A stretch of 64,000 nt of DNA from Vibrio atlanticus (GTDB lineage Bacteria > Pseudomonadota > Gammaproteobacteria > Enterobacterales > Vibrionaceae). The notes under the pieces are model-generated. The model searched no databases. It saw only the letters and a list, made by a program, of their open reading frames with translations, and had not been told where the DNA came from. Below, in pieces: positions 1 to 10,153 of the stretch. Each line of letters opens with the position of its first letter. Positions within the stretch are counted from its first letter, which is position 1. The translations under genes and the position numbers were made by a program. The DNA is taken from positions 2,790,001-2,854,000 of the forward strand of contig NZ_AP025460.1 of the NCBI RefSeq assembly GCF_024347315.1, written 5' to 3'.

Positions 1-621
1 GCTGCTGACCGTGCTGACAACATGCTTTCTTACAAAGGTCAATTCCAAGACCTAAGCGTTAAAGCAAGCTACCGTTTTGCTGACCGTAAAGACGACACTG
101 CAAACAACGTAGGCTACACTGACAACGGTCAAGACGGCTACTCTCTATCTGGTATCTACGCAATCGGTGAAACTGGCGTTAAACTAGGTGCTGGTTACGC
201 AGACCAAGATAAGAACAACGAATACATGCTTTCGGGCTCTTACACTATGGGCGACCTATACTTCGCTGGTGTATTCACTGACGGAGAAAAAGATTTTGAC
301 CGCCAGTACAACTCTTCAAACGCTTCAAGCATTGGTAGCAAGTTCACAGGTGTTCAAGACTACACTGGTTACGAAGTAGCAGCCGCTTACACTCTAGGTC
401 AAACTGTATTCTCAACCACATACAACAACGCAGAAACAGGTAGCGACACATCGGCAGACAATATCGCTGTTGATGCAACGTACTACTTCAAGCCTAACTT
501 CCGTGGTTACGTATCGTACAACTTCAACCTACTAAGCGCTAGCGACAAGCTAGGTACTTCAACAGTTGGTACTAAAGGTGCTGAAGACGAGCTAGCTCTA
601 GGTCTACGTTACGACTTCTAA
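1..621 (+). CDS. ompU: OmpU-type outer membrane porin (5' end outside window)
   Basis: This is the C-terminal 206 residues of a Gram-negative general porin, a trimeric beta-barrel that lets small solutes cross the outer membrane. The reading frame is open from base 1, so the start lies upstream and the first Met at base 22 is internal. The sequence alternates short amphipathic strands with Gly/Asp/Asn-rich turns and ends LGLRYDF; the terminal Phe is the usual BAM recognition residue. Third-codon choice is strongly biased, as expected for a very highly expressed gene. The following order dacB-tyrS-mepM matches what surrounds ompU in Vibrio (recalled synteny). A strong terminator follows. Porin is certain; the ompU name is likely and rests partly on synteny. 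Confidence 0.85.
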   Translation, partial: AADRADNMLSYKGQFQDLSVKASYRFADRKDDTANNVGYTDNGQDGYSLSGIYAIGETGVKLGAGYADQDKNNEYMLSGSYTMGDLYFAGVFTDGEKDFDRQYNSSNASSIGSKFTGVQDYTGYEVAAAYTLGQTVFSTTYNNAETGSDTSADNIAVDATYYFKPNFRGYVSYNFNLLSASDKLGTSTVGTKGAEDELALGLRYDF

Positions 622-660
622 TTCTGATTATCTAATTGATTAATTAGTTAATTGAGAATC

Positions 661-690
661 AAAACGCCCGCTCTATAGCGGGCGTTTTTT
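661..690 (+). terminator. Rho-independent terminator of the porin gene
   Basis: The arms ACGCCCGCT and AGCGGGCGT enclose a 4-nt loop, flanked by A-run and T-run, 40 nt after the porin stop. Confidence 0.9.
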
Positions 691-733
691 ATATCTGTAT
701 ACTGAAAACATCAGTCATCCAAGAAAATCTTCT

Positions 734-2167
734 ATGCGCCTTCTATCCAGTTTACTCCTATGTGGTTTGTCACTGTGTAGCTATTCAATTAGTGCTTTCG
801 AATACCTCCCTCTCGATAAACTGCCCGATGGCAGTAGCACAAGCTTGATACTGAAGTCATTGAGTGATGATTCGAGTGAGTTGAACACCAATAGCGATGG
901 CTTTTACCCACCCGCCAGTACGTTAAAGCTAGTCACCGCTTTGGCAGCCAAATTGGAGTTAGGAGATAATTTTAACTACACGACCAGCATTGCGCGTTCT
1001 AATAAAGATGTCGTGATCGCATTCAGTGGTGACCCAACACTACAAAGAGAGCATCTAAAAAACCTTTTAGATCAATATGCTAAGTCGCAATCTAAAACAA
1101 TCAAGGGCAACTTATACCTCGATGACTCAGGTTTTACTGGCTATCAACGAGCGGTTGGTTGGCCTTGGGACATTTTAGGCGTTTGTTACAGCGCTCCCTC
1201 TAGTGCAATGACCTTAGACAGTAACTGCGCACAAGCCTCTATTTATACAAAAGATAACGGTACAACACGCGTATATATCCCAGCTCATTACCCAATAGAC
1301 GTGACAACTACTGCCGCCACGGTAACTCGCTCTGGGCAGAAGGCAACACAATGCGACTTGGAGCTCATAACGACACCAGACAACACTTACAAGCTCTCTG
1401 GTTGCTTAGTTGAGCGTAAGAAACCACTGCCGCTCAAGTTCGCGATTCAAAATCCAGAGCTTTACACCTATCAAGTCGTTACATCGATTCTTAAAGAACT
1501 GAGAATTGAAGTAAAAGGCAATGTGGTCGTTGGTAAAAAAGATAAATCAGGCAAAAGCACGTTAATCGCAAGTCACAGCTCTGAGAAACTTCCCGAACTG
1601 CTCAATATAATGCTCAAGAAATCAGACAATCTAATAGCAGACAACCTAACCAAAACGCTGGGTGCGACATTTTATGTTCAACCGGGCAGTTTTAATAACG
1701 GCACTGAAGCGATAAAGCAGATATTACTGACTAAAGCTAATATTGACCTCAGTAAAGCGCAGCTCGTCGATGGTTCAGGGCTATCTAGAAATAACCGAAT
1801 GAGATCGCAAACCATGGCGCAGGTACTTCGCTATATCTGGGAAAACGACCAAAAACTAAATCTAATTGAAGTGATGCCAACATCAGGTGTAAATGGAACG
1901 CTCAAGTACCGCCCAAGCATGAGAAAAGCACCGATTCAAGGCAACATTATCGCCAAAAGTGGTTCTCTATACGGCAGTTACAACATGGCGGGATACGGAT
2001 TAGATAAAGCGGGAGAACCAAACTCTCTGTTTGTGCAGTTTGTCCGTGACTACTTCCCTGAAGAACAAAATCCAGAAAAACCAGTAGAAGCACCCATCAC
2101 CCAGTTTGAGCGTGCTTTCTACACAGATGTGGTTGAGTTCAGTCAAACACAGAGCAAACCTAAGTAA
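734..2167 (+). CDS. dacB: D-alanyl-D-alanine carboxypeptidase/endopeptidase PBP4 (S13 family)
   Basis: This is a periplasmic low-molecular-weight penicillin-binding protein of 477 aa that trims D-Ala from stem peptides and cleaves DD-crosslinks in murein. A Sec signal peptide covers roughly residues 1-21. The catalytic triad motifs are visible in order: SxxK in PASTLKL near residue 62, SxN in KKSDNLIAD near 300, and KSG (replacing KTG) in AKSGSLYGS near 410. Its length matches E. coli DacB (477 aa). It lies alone between the porin terminator and a terminator shared with convergent tyrS, so it is probably a single-gene transcript. Peptidase family S13 is secure. Confidence 0.93.
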   Translation: MRLLSSLLLCGLSLCSYSISAFEYLPLDKLPDGSSTSLILKSLSDDSSELNTNSDGFYPPASTLKLVTALAAKLELGDNFNYTTSIARSNKDVVIAFSGDPTLQREHLKNLLDQYAKSQSKTIKGNLYLDDSGFTGYQRAVGWPWDILGVCYSAPSSAMTLDSNCAQASIYTKDNGTTRVYIPAHYPIDVTTTAATVTRSGQKATQCDLELITTPDNTYKLSGCLVERKKPLPLKFAIQNPELYTYQVVTSILKELRIEVKGNVVVGKKDKSGKSTLIASHSSEKLPELLNIMLKKSDNLIADNLTKTLGATFYVQPGSFNNGTEAIKQILLTKANIDLSKAQLVDGSGLSRNNRMRSQTMAQVLRYIWENDQKLNLIEVMPTSGVNGTLKYRPSMRKAPIQGNIIAKSGSLYGSYNMAGYGLDKAGEPNSLFVQFVRDYFPEEQNPEKPVEAPITQFERAFYTDVVEFSQTQSKPK

Positions 2168-2203
2168 TGTTCAACTCTGTTTATGCTTCTAATTAAGCAA
2201 TAA

Positions 2204-2227
2204 AAAAGGCATCCGAAGATGCCTTTT
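2204..2227. terminator. Bidirectional terminator between dacB and tyrS
   Basis: AAAAGGCATC and GATGCCTTTT form a perfect 10-bp stem with a CGAA tetraloop. A-tract and T-tract flanks let it serve both convergent genes. Confidence 0.88.
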
Positions 2228-2250
2228 CTATAAATCATTGAGATTTAATA

Positions 2251-3438
2251 TTACTTAATCGTAATACGAGCAAACTTACGCTTACCTACTTGGTAGACCG
2301 CAGTACCTGCTTCAGGTACAAACTTGCTGTCTTCAATCTTCTCGCCTTCAAGCTTAGCTGCGCCTTGCTTGATCATACGCATCGCATCAGAAGTCGAGTT
2401 TACAAGACCGGCTTCCTTTAGAACGTTCGCAATTGGTAGGCCTGCTTCGAATTCAAATTCAGGCATTTCATCAGGAACTTGGTTCTTAGCAAAACGGTTA
2501 ACGAACTCTTGCTCAGCCGCTTCAGCATCTGCTTCGCTGTGGAAACGAGCAATGATCTCTTTAGCAAGAAGTACTTTCACGTCACGAGGGTTTTTGCCCG
2601 CCTCAACGCCAGCTTTCAGTTCCGCAACTTCTTCAAGAGGACGGAAAGACAGTAGCTCGTAGTAGCTCCACATTAGATCGTCAGAGATAGACATGATCTT
2701 ACCAAACATCTCGCTTGGTGCTTCACTGATACCGATGTAGTTGTGCGCCGACTTAGACATCTTCTTAACGCCGTCTAGACCAACAAGTAGTGGCATCATC
2801 AGTACCGCTTGTGGTTTTTGACCTGCTGCTTTTTGCAGTTCACGCCCCATAAGAAGGTTAAACTTCTGGTCAGTACCGCCAAGCTCAACATCGCTCTCTA
2901 GTGCAACAGAGTCGTGACCTTGAAGAAGTGGGTACATGAATTCGTGGATTGCGATCGGTTGACCACCAGCGTAACGCTTTTTAAAGTCATCACGCTCAAG
3001 CATACGAGCAACAGTTTGGTTAGAAGCAAGACGAATCATGCCTTCTGCACCAAGCTCAGATAACCACTCAGAGTTGAAACGAATTTGCGTTTTCGCAGGA
3101 TCTAGAATCTTGAATACTTGCTCTTTGTAAGTTTCAGCATTCTTCAATACGTCTTCACGGCTTAGCGGTGGACGTGTTGAGTTCTTACCTGATGGATCAC
3201 CAACCATTGCTGTGAAATCACCGATAAGGAACGTCACTTCATGACCAAGCTCTTGGAAAGCACGAAGCTTGTTAAAGATAACCGTATGGCCTAGGTGGAT
3301 ATCTGGAGCGGTTGGATCGGCACCCAGTTTAATGCGTAAAGGACGACCTTCTTTTAGTTTCGCAATCAGTTCGTCTTCTGGAATCAGTTCTTCTACGCCA
3401 CGTTTGATCTCGGCTAGTGCAGCTTCAATACTCGCCAT
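2251..3438 (-). CDS. tyrS: Tyrosyl-tRNA synthetase
   Basis: This class I aminoacyl-tRNA synthetase charges tRNA-Tyr in the cytoplasm. The 395-aa protein has the HIGH signature as HLGHT near residue 48 and KMSKS near residue 228. A C-terminal S4 RNA-binding domain covers about residues 330-395. The length fits the TyrS subgroup found in Vibrio and Haemophilus, shorter than the 424-aa E. coli enzyme. It is transcribed toward dacB and divergently from the M23 peptidase gene, with 129 bp between the two starts. The ATG start is supported by the typical amphipathic N-terminus, which continues directly into the Rossmann fold. Confidence 0.95.
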   Translation of the reverse strand: MASIEAALAEIKRGVEELIPEDELIAKLKEGRPLRIKLGADPTAPDIHLGHTVIFNKLRAFQELGHEVTFLIGDFTAMVGDPSGKNSTRPPLSREDVLKNAETYKEQVFKILDPAKTQIRFNSEWLSELGAEGMIRLASNQTVARMLERDDFKKRYAGGQPIAIHEFMYPLLQGHDSVALESDVELGGTDQKFNLLMGRELQKAAGQKPQAVLMMPLLVGLDGVKKMSKSAHNYIGISEAPSEMFGKIMSISDDLMWSYYELLSFRPLEEVAELKAGVEAGKNPRDVKVLLAKEIIARFHSEADAEAAEQEFVNRFAKNQVPDEMPEFEFEAGLPIANVLKEAGLVNSTSDAMRMIKQGAAKLEGEKIEDSKFVPEAGTAVYQVGKRKFARITIK

Positions 3439-3567
3439 TCTTGTTCACTCCCACAGATTTGGCAAAAATATAATAATTAGACATCTTACTTGAATAGCGA
3501 TGTATTTTGAAACCAGTTACACTATTCCGTCGTCTATTTTCATAATATTTACAGAACGAACCGGAAC

Positions 3568-4857
3568 ATGTTGTCTATTTTTGCACGCCTTCCCATTTTG
3601 CACCGGGCATTTATCGCATTTTTTAGTGCCGTAATTTTTATCGCTATTTTCTTACTCCCCGACGTCAACAGCTTACGTGACGATACGGGAGCTTTAGTCG
3701 TTGGAAAACACTACCCACTGACGATCAGTGCATCAGCACTTGTTAGCTCAAGTGACGCACCACCGACGGCAGTACTCAAATGGGAGAAATACACCGTTCG
3801 CTCTGGCGAAAGCACCTCTGTTTTATTTGAACGTATTGGCCTTTCATACCGTTTGCTGATCACTCTACTCAATACCAACAACGATATTAAAAAGCAGCTG
3901 TCCAACCTAAGACCTGGCGACGTATTACAATTCGGCTTTGATGAAAACAACGACCTTATTCAGTTGAAGCGACAACTTAGTGCGTTTGAAAGCTTCAAGA
4001 TCACTAAGTCTGGCGATTCATTCTCCTCTAGCTTCGACAAAAAGGAAGTGGCCTACCAATACAACTATGCCGAAGCCAACATCACGTCTAACTTCTGGAA
4101 CGCCGGCGTCAATGCAGGCCTAACCGCAAACCAAATTATGGAACTGGCGGGCATCTTCGGTTGGGATATCGACTTTGCGTTGGATATTCGCAACAACGAC
4201 AGCTTTAAGATTTTGTACCAAGAGAAAGTCGTTGAAGGCGAAGTGATAGGTCGTGGTAAGATCATGGCGGCAGTATTCAAAAACCAAGGTGATTCATTTA
4301 CCGCGGTATTAGATGATAGAAGCGGCAACTACTTCGATGAAAATGGTCGTGCCATGAAGAAAGCCTTCTTGCGCTCACCGATTGATTTTCGTCGTGTAAC
4401 ATCGAACTTTAACCCTCGTAGAAAACACCCAGTAACCGGTAAGGTTCGAGCTCACCGAGGCACCGACTACGCAGCCCCTGTTGGCACACCTATCTGGGCA
4501 GCCGGTGACGGTATTGTTCAGAAGTCAGGTTACAACCAATTCAATGGTAACTACGTGTTCATTCGCCACAGCAACACCTATATCACTAAGTATCTGCACA
4601 TGAAGCGACGTATGGTGAAAACAGGTCAGCGCGTAAAACAAGGCCAAACCATTGGTACTTTGGGCGGTACAGGCCGTGTGACTGGCCCGCACTTACACTA
4701 TGAATTCTTGGTCAATGGCGTACATAAAAATGCGCGAACCGTGAAACTACCGCAATCTAAGTCGTTAACCGGTAAAGCAAAAGCAACCTTCATTGCCAAC
4801 TCAGAGATTCGACTGAATAACCTTGAGCGATACGGCCAGTTACTAGCGACTAATTAG
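3568..4857 (+). CDS. mepM: M23 family murein DD-endopeptidase (MepM-like)
   Basis: This is a membrane-anchored periplasmic zinc peptidase that hydrolyses D-Ala-mDAP crosslinks during wall growth. The 429-aa protein has an N-terminal transmembrane anchor at about residues 10-30. A LysM/OapA-like peptidoglycan-binding region starting YTVRSGES lies near 75-130. The C-terminal M23 domain covers about 270-375. The LytM zinc ligands are visible as HRGTD (first His, Asp) and HLHYE (HxH). Length and architecture match E. coli MepM/YebA. It is monocistronic: divergent from tyrS and followed by a terminator. The endopeptidase family is secure; the exact paralogue name is by architecture. Confidence 0.88.
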   Translation: MLSIFARLPILHRAFIAFFSAVIFIAIFLLPDVNSLRDDTGALVVGKHYPLTISASALVSSSDAPPTAVLKWEKYTVRSGESTSVLFERIGLSYRLLITLLNTNNDIKKQLSNLRPGDVLQFGFDENNDLIQLKRQLSAFESFKITKSGDSFSSSFDKKEVAYQYNYAEANITSNFWNAGVNAGLTANQIMELAGIFGWDIDFALDIRNNDSFKILYQEKVVEGEVIGRGKIMAAVFKNQGDSFTAVLDDRSGNYFDENGRAMKKAFLRSPIDFRRVTSNFNPRRKHPVTGKVRAHRGTDYAAPVGTPIWAAGDGIVQKSGYNQFNGNYVFIRHSNTYITKYLHMKRRMVKTGQRVKQGQTIGTLGGTGRVTGPHLHYEFLVNGVHKNARTVKLPQSKSLTGKAKATFIANSEIRLNNLERYGQLLATN

Positions 4858-4885
4858 GTTAAGAACCCTATAAGCCAACGAAAAT

Positions 4886-4909
4886 AGCGCCCAGCAAGGC
4901 GCTCTTTTT
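4886..4909 (+). terminator. Terminator of the M23 peptidase gene
   Basis: AGCGCC and GGCGCT arms with a CAGCAA loop are followed by a T-rich tract, 28 nt after the stop. Confidence 0.75.
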
Positions 4910-4928
4910 ATTTCCGTCGAACTAGTAT

Positions 4929-7900
4929 TTATCGTTCATCGTCGTTGCTTTGGATCATCTCGGGTTTCTTATCTCGCCCTAGCATCAGCAAACAAGGAGT
5001 CAATACCAAGGTTAAGACTGTCGCGAATGCTAAGCCTCCCGCAATTGCCGTAGCGAGTTGCGACCACCATTGCGTACTCGGCGCTCCAAACTCTATTTTT
5101 TGGTTGATCAAGTCGATGTTCATCTCTAATACCATCGGCATCAAGCCTAAGATCGTAGTCACGGTCGTCAGCATTACTGGCCTTAAACGCTGGACACCAG
5201 TTCTTAGAATTGCGTCGCGCTTATCTAAGCCTCTTTTGATTAGCTGATTATAGGTATCAATCAGCACGATATTGTTGTTTACCACTATACCTGCCAGTGC
5301 AATCACTCCAATACCGGACATCACGATACCAAACGGACGTTGGAAGATAAGCAGACCAACGAACACACCAACCGTTGAGAACAGCACCGCACTCAGAATC
5401 AGGAATGCTTGATAGAAACTATTAAACTGAGTAATCAAAATCAACGCCATTACCGCCAGTGCAACCATGAATGCACTTTGTAAGAAGGCAGAAGAGTTTT
5501 CTTGCTCTTCATTTTGACCACGGATACGAAATTCTACTCTACTAGGTAGCCCCAATTCACTTAACGCTTGCTCAATCTTTGGCAGTTCGAGGGCAAGGTT
5601 ATAGCCCTCTTCCATATCCGCCATGATGTTCACTACGCGCTTACCATCGAGGCGTTTAATCGTATCTTGCTTGTGGTCGGGAACAATCTGAGCAAAGTTG
5701 GTGATCGGCACCAAGCCAGCAGGTGTTTTGACTCTCAACTGGTCAAAGCGTCCGATATCTCTTTTATCATTAGGGTAACGCACCAAGATATCGACCTCTT
5801 CTGATGAGTCATCAGGCAGGTAATCACCAATCTTGAGACCATTGGTAACGAATTGAACGGTATTACCCACCAAGGTCGCATCAGCTGCAAAACGGGCGGC
5901 ATCGTCTCGGCGAATATCCACTTTCCAATCAATGCCATCTTTGCTTGCTGTATCACTGATGTTAGTCAGAGCTTGATTACCATCCGCCCAGTTTCTTACA
6001 ATTTTTGCAGCCTGATTCAGCTGTTCTGGTGTTGTTGCTGACAGCTCAATCACTAAATCATTTTCAACCGGAGGCCCTGCATCTGGAAACTTATATTCAA
6101 TCTCAACACCAGCGTATTGATCGGTTTGCACCTTTAATTCATCAATAATCGCTTTAACACTACGACGATATTGCCAATCAACAGGAGTAATCGAGATCAA
6201 GCCAATCTGGTCGTCCCCACCCGTGCGTGTGTAAACAGTATCGAACTCATCATGATTAAGCATCATTTGCTCAATATCGCGCATGATGTCATCTTTTTCT
6301 TGAATAGAAAGATCACCATGTGAGCGAACTTTGACATTAAAGAATGGTGGATCAACCTCAGGGAAGAACTCTGCACCTAGGCCCGCTTTGGAGTAAGTAA
6401 AACCAACTGCAACCGCGAGCAATATCGCACTGAACAGAATCTTAAAGGGATGCTTAATCGCAATCGAAAGCGTGTGGTAATACGCCTTGGTTAAGCCCGT
6501 TGCTTGTGAAAAATCACCATTATGCAGTGCCACCATTCGAGCTTGGCTCTTGGGCGATACGTATTGAGGTTTGCCAATCAAGCCACCTAATACCGGTACA
6601 AACAACAACGCCATAATCAATGAAGCGGTTAGCGTTGCAATCAGTGTTAGTGGCAGAAACTTCATGAATTCGCCTGTCACATCAGGCCAAAACAGTAACG
6701 GAGCAAATGCAGCTAAGGTTGTCGCTGTCGATGCGGTTATCGGCCACGCCATCCGTTTCGCTGCGTCTCGGTAAGCTTCTTTTCTACCTTCACCTTCTTG
6801 CATTCGCCTATCGGCAAACTCGGTAACAACAATCGCGCCGTCGACCAACATACCAACGGCCATGATCAAAGAGAACAGAACCACAATGTTGACGGTTAGA
6901 CCAAACACAGACAACACCAACAATCCCGTGAGGAATGATCCAGGTATTGAAATTCCAACCAATAATGCGGTTCGAACACCAAGAATGGCGATGATAACGA
7001 TCACCACTAAAATGATGGCGGACAAGATATTGTTTTGAAGATCGTTGAGCATGATCTTCACATCTTTAGATTCATCCCAGGTGTATTTAACCAATAAGTT
7101 ATTTGGCCATTCCGCTTGTTGTTGAGCACCAGCCATAACCGCTTTAACTAACTCTACGGTTTCGATGATATTTTCACCCGCACGCTTCTTGATATCCAAG
7201 ACCACCGCAGATTTACCATCTAAACGGGCAAAGCTTTCAGGATCTCGAAACCCTCGACGAACCGTGGCCACATCACCAAAGGTTACAACCTGTTTACCAT
7301 CCACTTTGATAGGCAACTCAAGTACGTCTTTTAAAGAGTTAAACACCGAAGGAACTTTGACTGAGAAACGTCCGTAGCCAGTGTCAACAAAACCAGCGGC
7401 GACCACTCGATTGTTCAGAGCGATCAGGTTATAGATATCCGCTTGATCTAAGCTGTAGCTCTCCATCAACAGAGGATCGACAATGATCTCGACGATATCA
7501 TCGCGATCGCCTGCAATATCGACCTCTAGAATTTGGCGATAGCTTTCGAGCTTATCCCCAAGTTCTCGAGCAATTTGCACTATGGTGCGTTCAGGAACAG
7601 TACCGAAAAGCACAACAGACAGAACAGGTTGCTCAGACGCGAGTGTTACTTCATTTACGGTCGGCTCATCACTGTCTTCTGGCAATTTTGGTTTGGCTAA
7701 ATCGACAGCATCACGCACATCAGCCATCGCTTTGGTGAGATCAACGCCAACATTAAACTCCAACACAACTGAGGCGTGGCCTTCTGCTGCGGTTGCGGTC
7801 ATCTCTTTTACGCCTTCAATCGACCTCAGCTCTTGTTCTATCGGTCTAACCAATAAGCGTTCTGCATCGGTTGGCGAAATACCTTGGTGCCCAACAGAAA

Positions 7901-8042
7901 CGTAGATAATCGGGATGGTAATGTCGGGGCTCGATTCTTTGGGGATCGTAATATAGGTAACGACACCTGCGACCAATATGAGTGCCAAAAGAGAGAGCAT
8001 TGTTCGAGCACGAGACAAGGCTGCATCAATAATTGAATACAT
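4929..8042 (-). CDS. RND efflux pump permease subunit (AcrB/VexF-like)
   Basis: This inner-membrane proton- or sodium-driven exporter is 1037 aa, the normal RND length. One transmembrane helix at about residues 12-32 precedes a large periplasmic loop. A helix cluster follows near 335-540, with acidic residues in the TM4 segment (VGMLVDGAIVV). A second periplasmic loop and a C-terminal cluster from about 850 show the usual internal duplication. It follows the adaptor gene after 10 nt, so the two form an operon. No TolC-type gene is present, so it must share a channel encoded elsewhere. By gene order it corresponds to V. cholerae VC0629 (VexF), as I recall. The substrate cannot be read from sequence. 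Confidence 0.9.
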   Translation of the reverse strand: MYSIIDAALSRARTMLSLLALILVAGVVTYITIPKESSPDITIPIIYVSVGHQGISPTDAERLLVRPIEQELRSIEGVKEMTATAAEGHASVVLEFNVGVDLTKAMADVRDAVDLAKPKLPEDSDEPTVNEVTLASEQPVLSVVLFGTVPERTIVQIARELGDKLESYRQILEVDIAGDRDDIVEIIVDPLLMESYSLDQADIYNLIALNNRVVAAGFVDTGYGRFSVKVPSVFNSLKDVLELPIKVDGKQVVTFGDVATVRRGFRDPESFARLDGKSAVVLDIKKRAGENIIETVELVKAVMAGAQQQAEWPNNLLVKYTWDESKDVKIMLNDLQNNILSAIILVVIVIIAILGVRTALLVGISIPGSFLTGLLVLSVFGLTVNIVVLFSLIMAVGMLVDGAIVVTEFADRRMQEGEGRKEAYRDAAKRMAWPITASTATTLAAFAPLLFWPDVTGEFMKFLPLTLIATLTASLIMALLFVPVLGGLIGKPQYVSPKSQARMVALHNGDFSQATGLTKAYYHTLSIAIKHPFKILFSAILLAVAVGFTYSKAGLGAEFFPEVDPPFFNVKVRSHGDLSIQEKDDIMRDIEQMMLNHDEFDTVYTRTGGDDQIGLISITPVDWQYRRSVKAIIDELKVQTDQYAGVEIEYKFPDAGPPVENDLVIELSATTPEQLNQAAKIVRNWADGNQALTNISDTASKDGIDWKVDIRRDDAARFAADATLVGNTVQFVTNGLKIGDYLPDDSSEEVDILVRYPNDKRDIGRFDQLRVKTPAGLVPITNFAQIVPDHKQDTIKRLDGKRVVNIMADMEEGYNLALELPKIEQALSELGLPSRVEFRIRGQNEEQENSSAFLQSAFMVALAVMALILITQFNSFYQAFLILSAVLFSTVGVFVGLLIFQRPFGIVMSGIGVIALAGIVVNNNIVLIDTYNQLIKRGLDKRDAILRTGVQRLRPVMLTTVTTILGLMPMVLEMNIDLINQKIEFGAPSTQWWSQLATAIAGGLAFATVLTLVLTPCLLMLGRDKKPEMIQSNDDER

Positions 8043-8052
8043 CGGTTATCTC

Positions 8053-9177
8053 CTACTCTGCGGTTACGTTAGAGAGTTCAGCACCTTGCTTAACAGCAAT
8101 CACCGAATCACCATCACGCACAAACCCTTGGCCTACAGTGATAATATCAACTCGCTGACCTAACCCTGTGAGCCAAACTCCATCTTGTTCTGCCTTTACT
8201 AGCTGAATACCTACAAATTTCACGGTTGGTGAGTCATCGGCTGAAACCAAAGTTTTGACCCCAAGATTACCGGCCTCATCCAGTGCCAGCATCGCAGGTG
8301 TTATCTTGATAGCATCACTTGTTTCTAGGTTGAGTGTTACTTCAGCACTGACACCGGCAGGTAACAGGCCATCGGAATTATCGATTTCAATCTCTATTGG
8401 GAAGGTATTGGTAGAAGCAGAAGAGATTCGAGAAACGTAACGCAGACGACCTTCCGCTTCTTCTCGCCCTAACAGACGAACCAAAGCAGATTGATTGACT
8501 AACAAATGCTGGATATGACGTTCACTGACATCGGCTTCGATGACCAGAGGGTCAAGATCAATCACACCCGCAACAGGATCGCCAACACCAACGAAATCAC
8601 CGAGCTCCACCATCAAATCTTGAACCACACCGGAGAAAGGCGATGTGATGACTGTATTTTTTAGAGCCAGTTCAGCATTACGCTTCATAGCCTTCGCTTC
8701 AGTTAACGAAGCCTCAGCTGTGGTGTAGGCTATCTCGCCTTGCAGCCCTCTTTTTTTCAGCGACTGCGCCGCCTTAAATTCTTTCTGCTTCAATCGATAT
8801 AAAGCCGAAGCTCGCTCTAGCTGAATCTCTAAGTCACCTTTATCTATCTGAGCAATGGCTTGCCCTACTTTAACCGTATCGCCTTTCACAACGTTCAACC
8901 TAACAATCTTGCCCGCGACTTCCGCTCCCAATCGAGCATGCCTATCGGGTGCTGTTCGTCCATAGAGGTCAATCGTTTTGAAGGTGGGGGATGAAGTGAA
9001 TGTTTGAAAGGAAACCTTAGCCAGCGGAATTTCTGTCGCTTTTTTTGCTGGTGACTCTTCCGCTTGCCCCACTCCTAAACCAAGCCAAACCGACAACAGT
9101 ACAACTAGAACCAGAGAAACCAACCACGGCTGCTTCAGTTTCTGAAAAAATGGAGAGTTAGAAAATAGAGTGGGCAT
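8053..9177 (-). CDS. RND efflux periplasmic adaptor (membrane fusion protein)
   Basis: This 374-aa adaptor links the RND permease to an outer-membrane channel. A single N-terminal membrane segment or signal anchor lies at about residues 18-36 (LVSLVLVVLLSVWLGLG). Next come a barrel-sandwich hybrid half (AEVAGKIVRLNVVKGDTVKVGQ region, ~85-110), an alpha-helical hairpin (~110-165), the second lipoyl half (TVITSPFSGVV) and a beta-barrel domain (~200-290). There is no lipobox Cys after the membrane segment, so it is anchored rather than lipidated. It is first gene of the two-gene operon. A 12-bp perfect palindrome lies about 220 bp upstream and is the only operator candidate seen. Confidence 0.9.
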   Translation of the reverse strand: MPTLFSNSPFFQKLKQPWLVSLVLVVLLSVWLGLGVGQAEESPAKKATEIPLAKVSFQTFTSSPTFKTIDLYGRTAPDRHARLGAEVAGKIVRLNVVKGDTVKVGQAIAQIDKGDLEIQLERASALYRLKQKEFKAAQSLKKRGLQGEIAYTTAEASLTEAKAMKRNAELALKNTVITSPFSGVVQDLMVELGDFVGVGDPVAGVIDLDPLVIEADVSERHIQHLLVNQSALVRLLGREEAEGRLRYVSRISSASTNTFPIEIEIDNSDGLLPAGVSAEVTLNLETSDAIKITPAMLALDEAGNLGVKTLVSADDSPTVKFVGIQLVKAEQDGVWLTGLGQRVDIITVGQGFVRDGDSVIAVKQGAELSNVTAE

Positions 9178-9515
9178 AGCAAATCCTTTTGTCCGATGTG
9201 ATTAAGGCGCGCTAATTAGCTTAACACCGTCATATGCAACATCCTGATGCACAGAGGTAACCTTAACAGACCCACAGCCAACGAAGTTGGACGCTATCGA
9301 CAGTTTAAAAAATATGGCGTTTACTATAAAACAAATGAATGAAGTAGAGCTTAAATATAACCACCCAAATTAACCTTGGCGTACATGCCTAGAATAAGTC
9401 GACTTACTGTCTGTTTTGTATGGTGTATTTTTTATAAACAAAAACACCGAGCATTGGCTCGGCGTTTAAAATATTTCTAATGTAGCTTTCCGTTCAAGCT
9501 ACCTTTCAGTGCACG
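9178..9515. other. Intergenic region upstream of the efflux operon
   Basis: This 338-bp spacer holds no convincing gene. It contains the erpA terminator at its right side and the palindrome TAAGTCGACTTA at 9395-9406. The promoter of the efflux operon must lie here, but I could not place a convincing -35/-10 pair. Confidence 0.6.
9441..9467 (-). terminator. Terminator of erpA
   Basis: On the minus strand GCCGAGC and GCTCGG form the stem around CAAT (one internal mismatch near the base), followed by a TTTTTG tract, 49 nt past the erpA stop. Confidence 0.8.
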
Positions 9516-9857
9516 CTAAACGCTAAATGATGCGCCACAACCACATGTTGTTGTCGCGTTCGGGTTGTTCACAAAGAAACGTGCGCCTTCTAGGCCTTCA
9601 GTGTAATCAACCATGCCGCCCATTAAGTACTGTAGGCTCATTGGGTCAACAACCAGCGTCACACCGCTATTTACAATGGTAGTGTCGCCATCATTTACTT
9701 TTTCATCAAATGTGAAGCCGTACTGGAAGCCACTACAACCGCCGCCTGTAATGTATACACGCAGTTTTAGCTCTGGGTTTTCTTCTTCAGCAATTAGCGT
9801 TTGTACGCGGGTAGCTGCTGCATCAGAAAAGGACAATGGGATATTTACTTCGCTCAC
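9516..9857 (-). CDS. erpA: Iron-sulfur cluster insertion protein ErpA
   Basis: This A-type Fe-S carrier delivers clusters to apo-proteins, classically IspG/IspH of isoprenoid synthesis. The HesB/IscA fold is complete, with its three cluster cysteines: GGCSGF in the middle and CGCG near the C-terminus ([12 protein letters not shown]). I chose a GTG start at 9857 (113 aa, starting MSEVNIP). It is preceded at good spacing by GAGAGG and gives the standard ErpA length. The upstream ATG at 9890 would add an 11-residue extension not typical of the family. The gene is divergent from hemL. Confidence 0.93.
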   Translation of the reverse strand: MSEVNIPLSFSDAAATRVQTLIAEEENPELKLRVYITGGGCSGFQYGFTFDEKVNDGDTTIVNSGVTLVVDPMSLQYLMGGMVDYTEGLEGARFFVNNPNATTTCGCGASFSV

Positions 9858-10153
9858 GACAACCTCTCTTACCTGTGTCAAAAACAACATGATACAAATC
9901 TAAATCGAGACCATAGTTGTTGAGTATTTTCTTATATTCTGGTGATTATCTAATACCTGACTGAAACGTTCAAGTATTCACCACAGGATCGTTCCTTTTA
10001 CTGCTGTAAACTCGCTAATATCTGACAATTAAAACGCGTAACCACACAAAACAACCAGATTCGGGTGATTATATCAGCGAAGGCATTCCTAGTTGGATTC
10101 CGGATAGGTACAATGCGTGCCAATTGGTCCGACAGTCAAAAGAGGATATATCA

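Noticed and set aside
8255-8440. Plus-strand frames inside the efflux genes
   Set aside because: Antisense shadows of clear RND adaptor and permease coding sequence.
9901-9935. Possible IscR-type box upstream of erpA (ATAGTTG...TATAT)
   Set aside because: The match to the IscR consensus is poor in the second half and I could not place a promoter around it.
10061-10120. TTGGAT and TACAAT as a hemL promoter pair
   Set aside because: The spacing between them is about 10 bp, too short for sigma-70.
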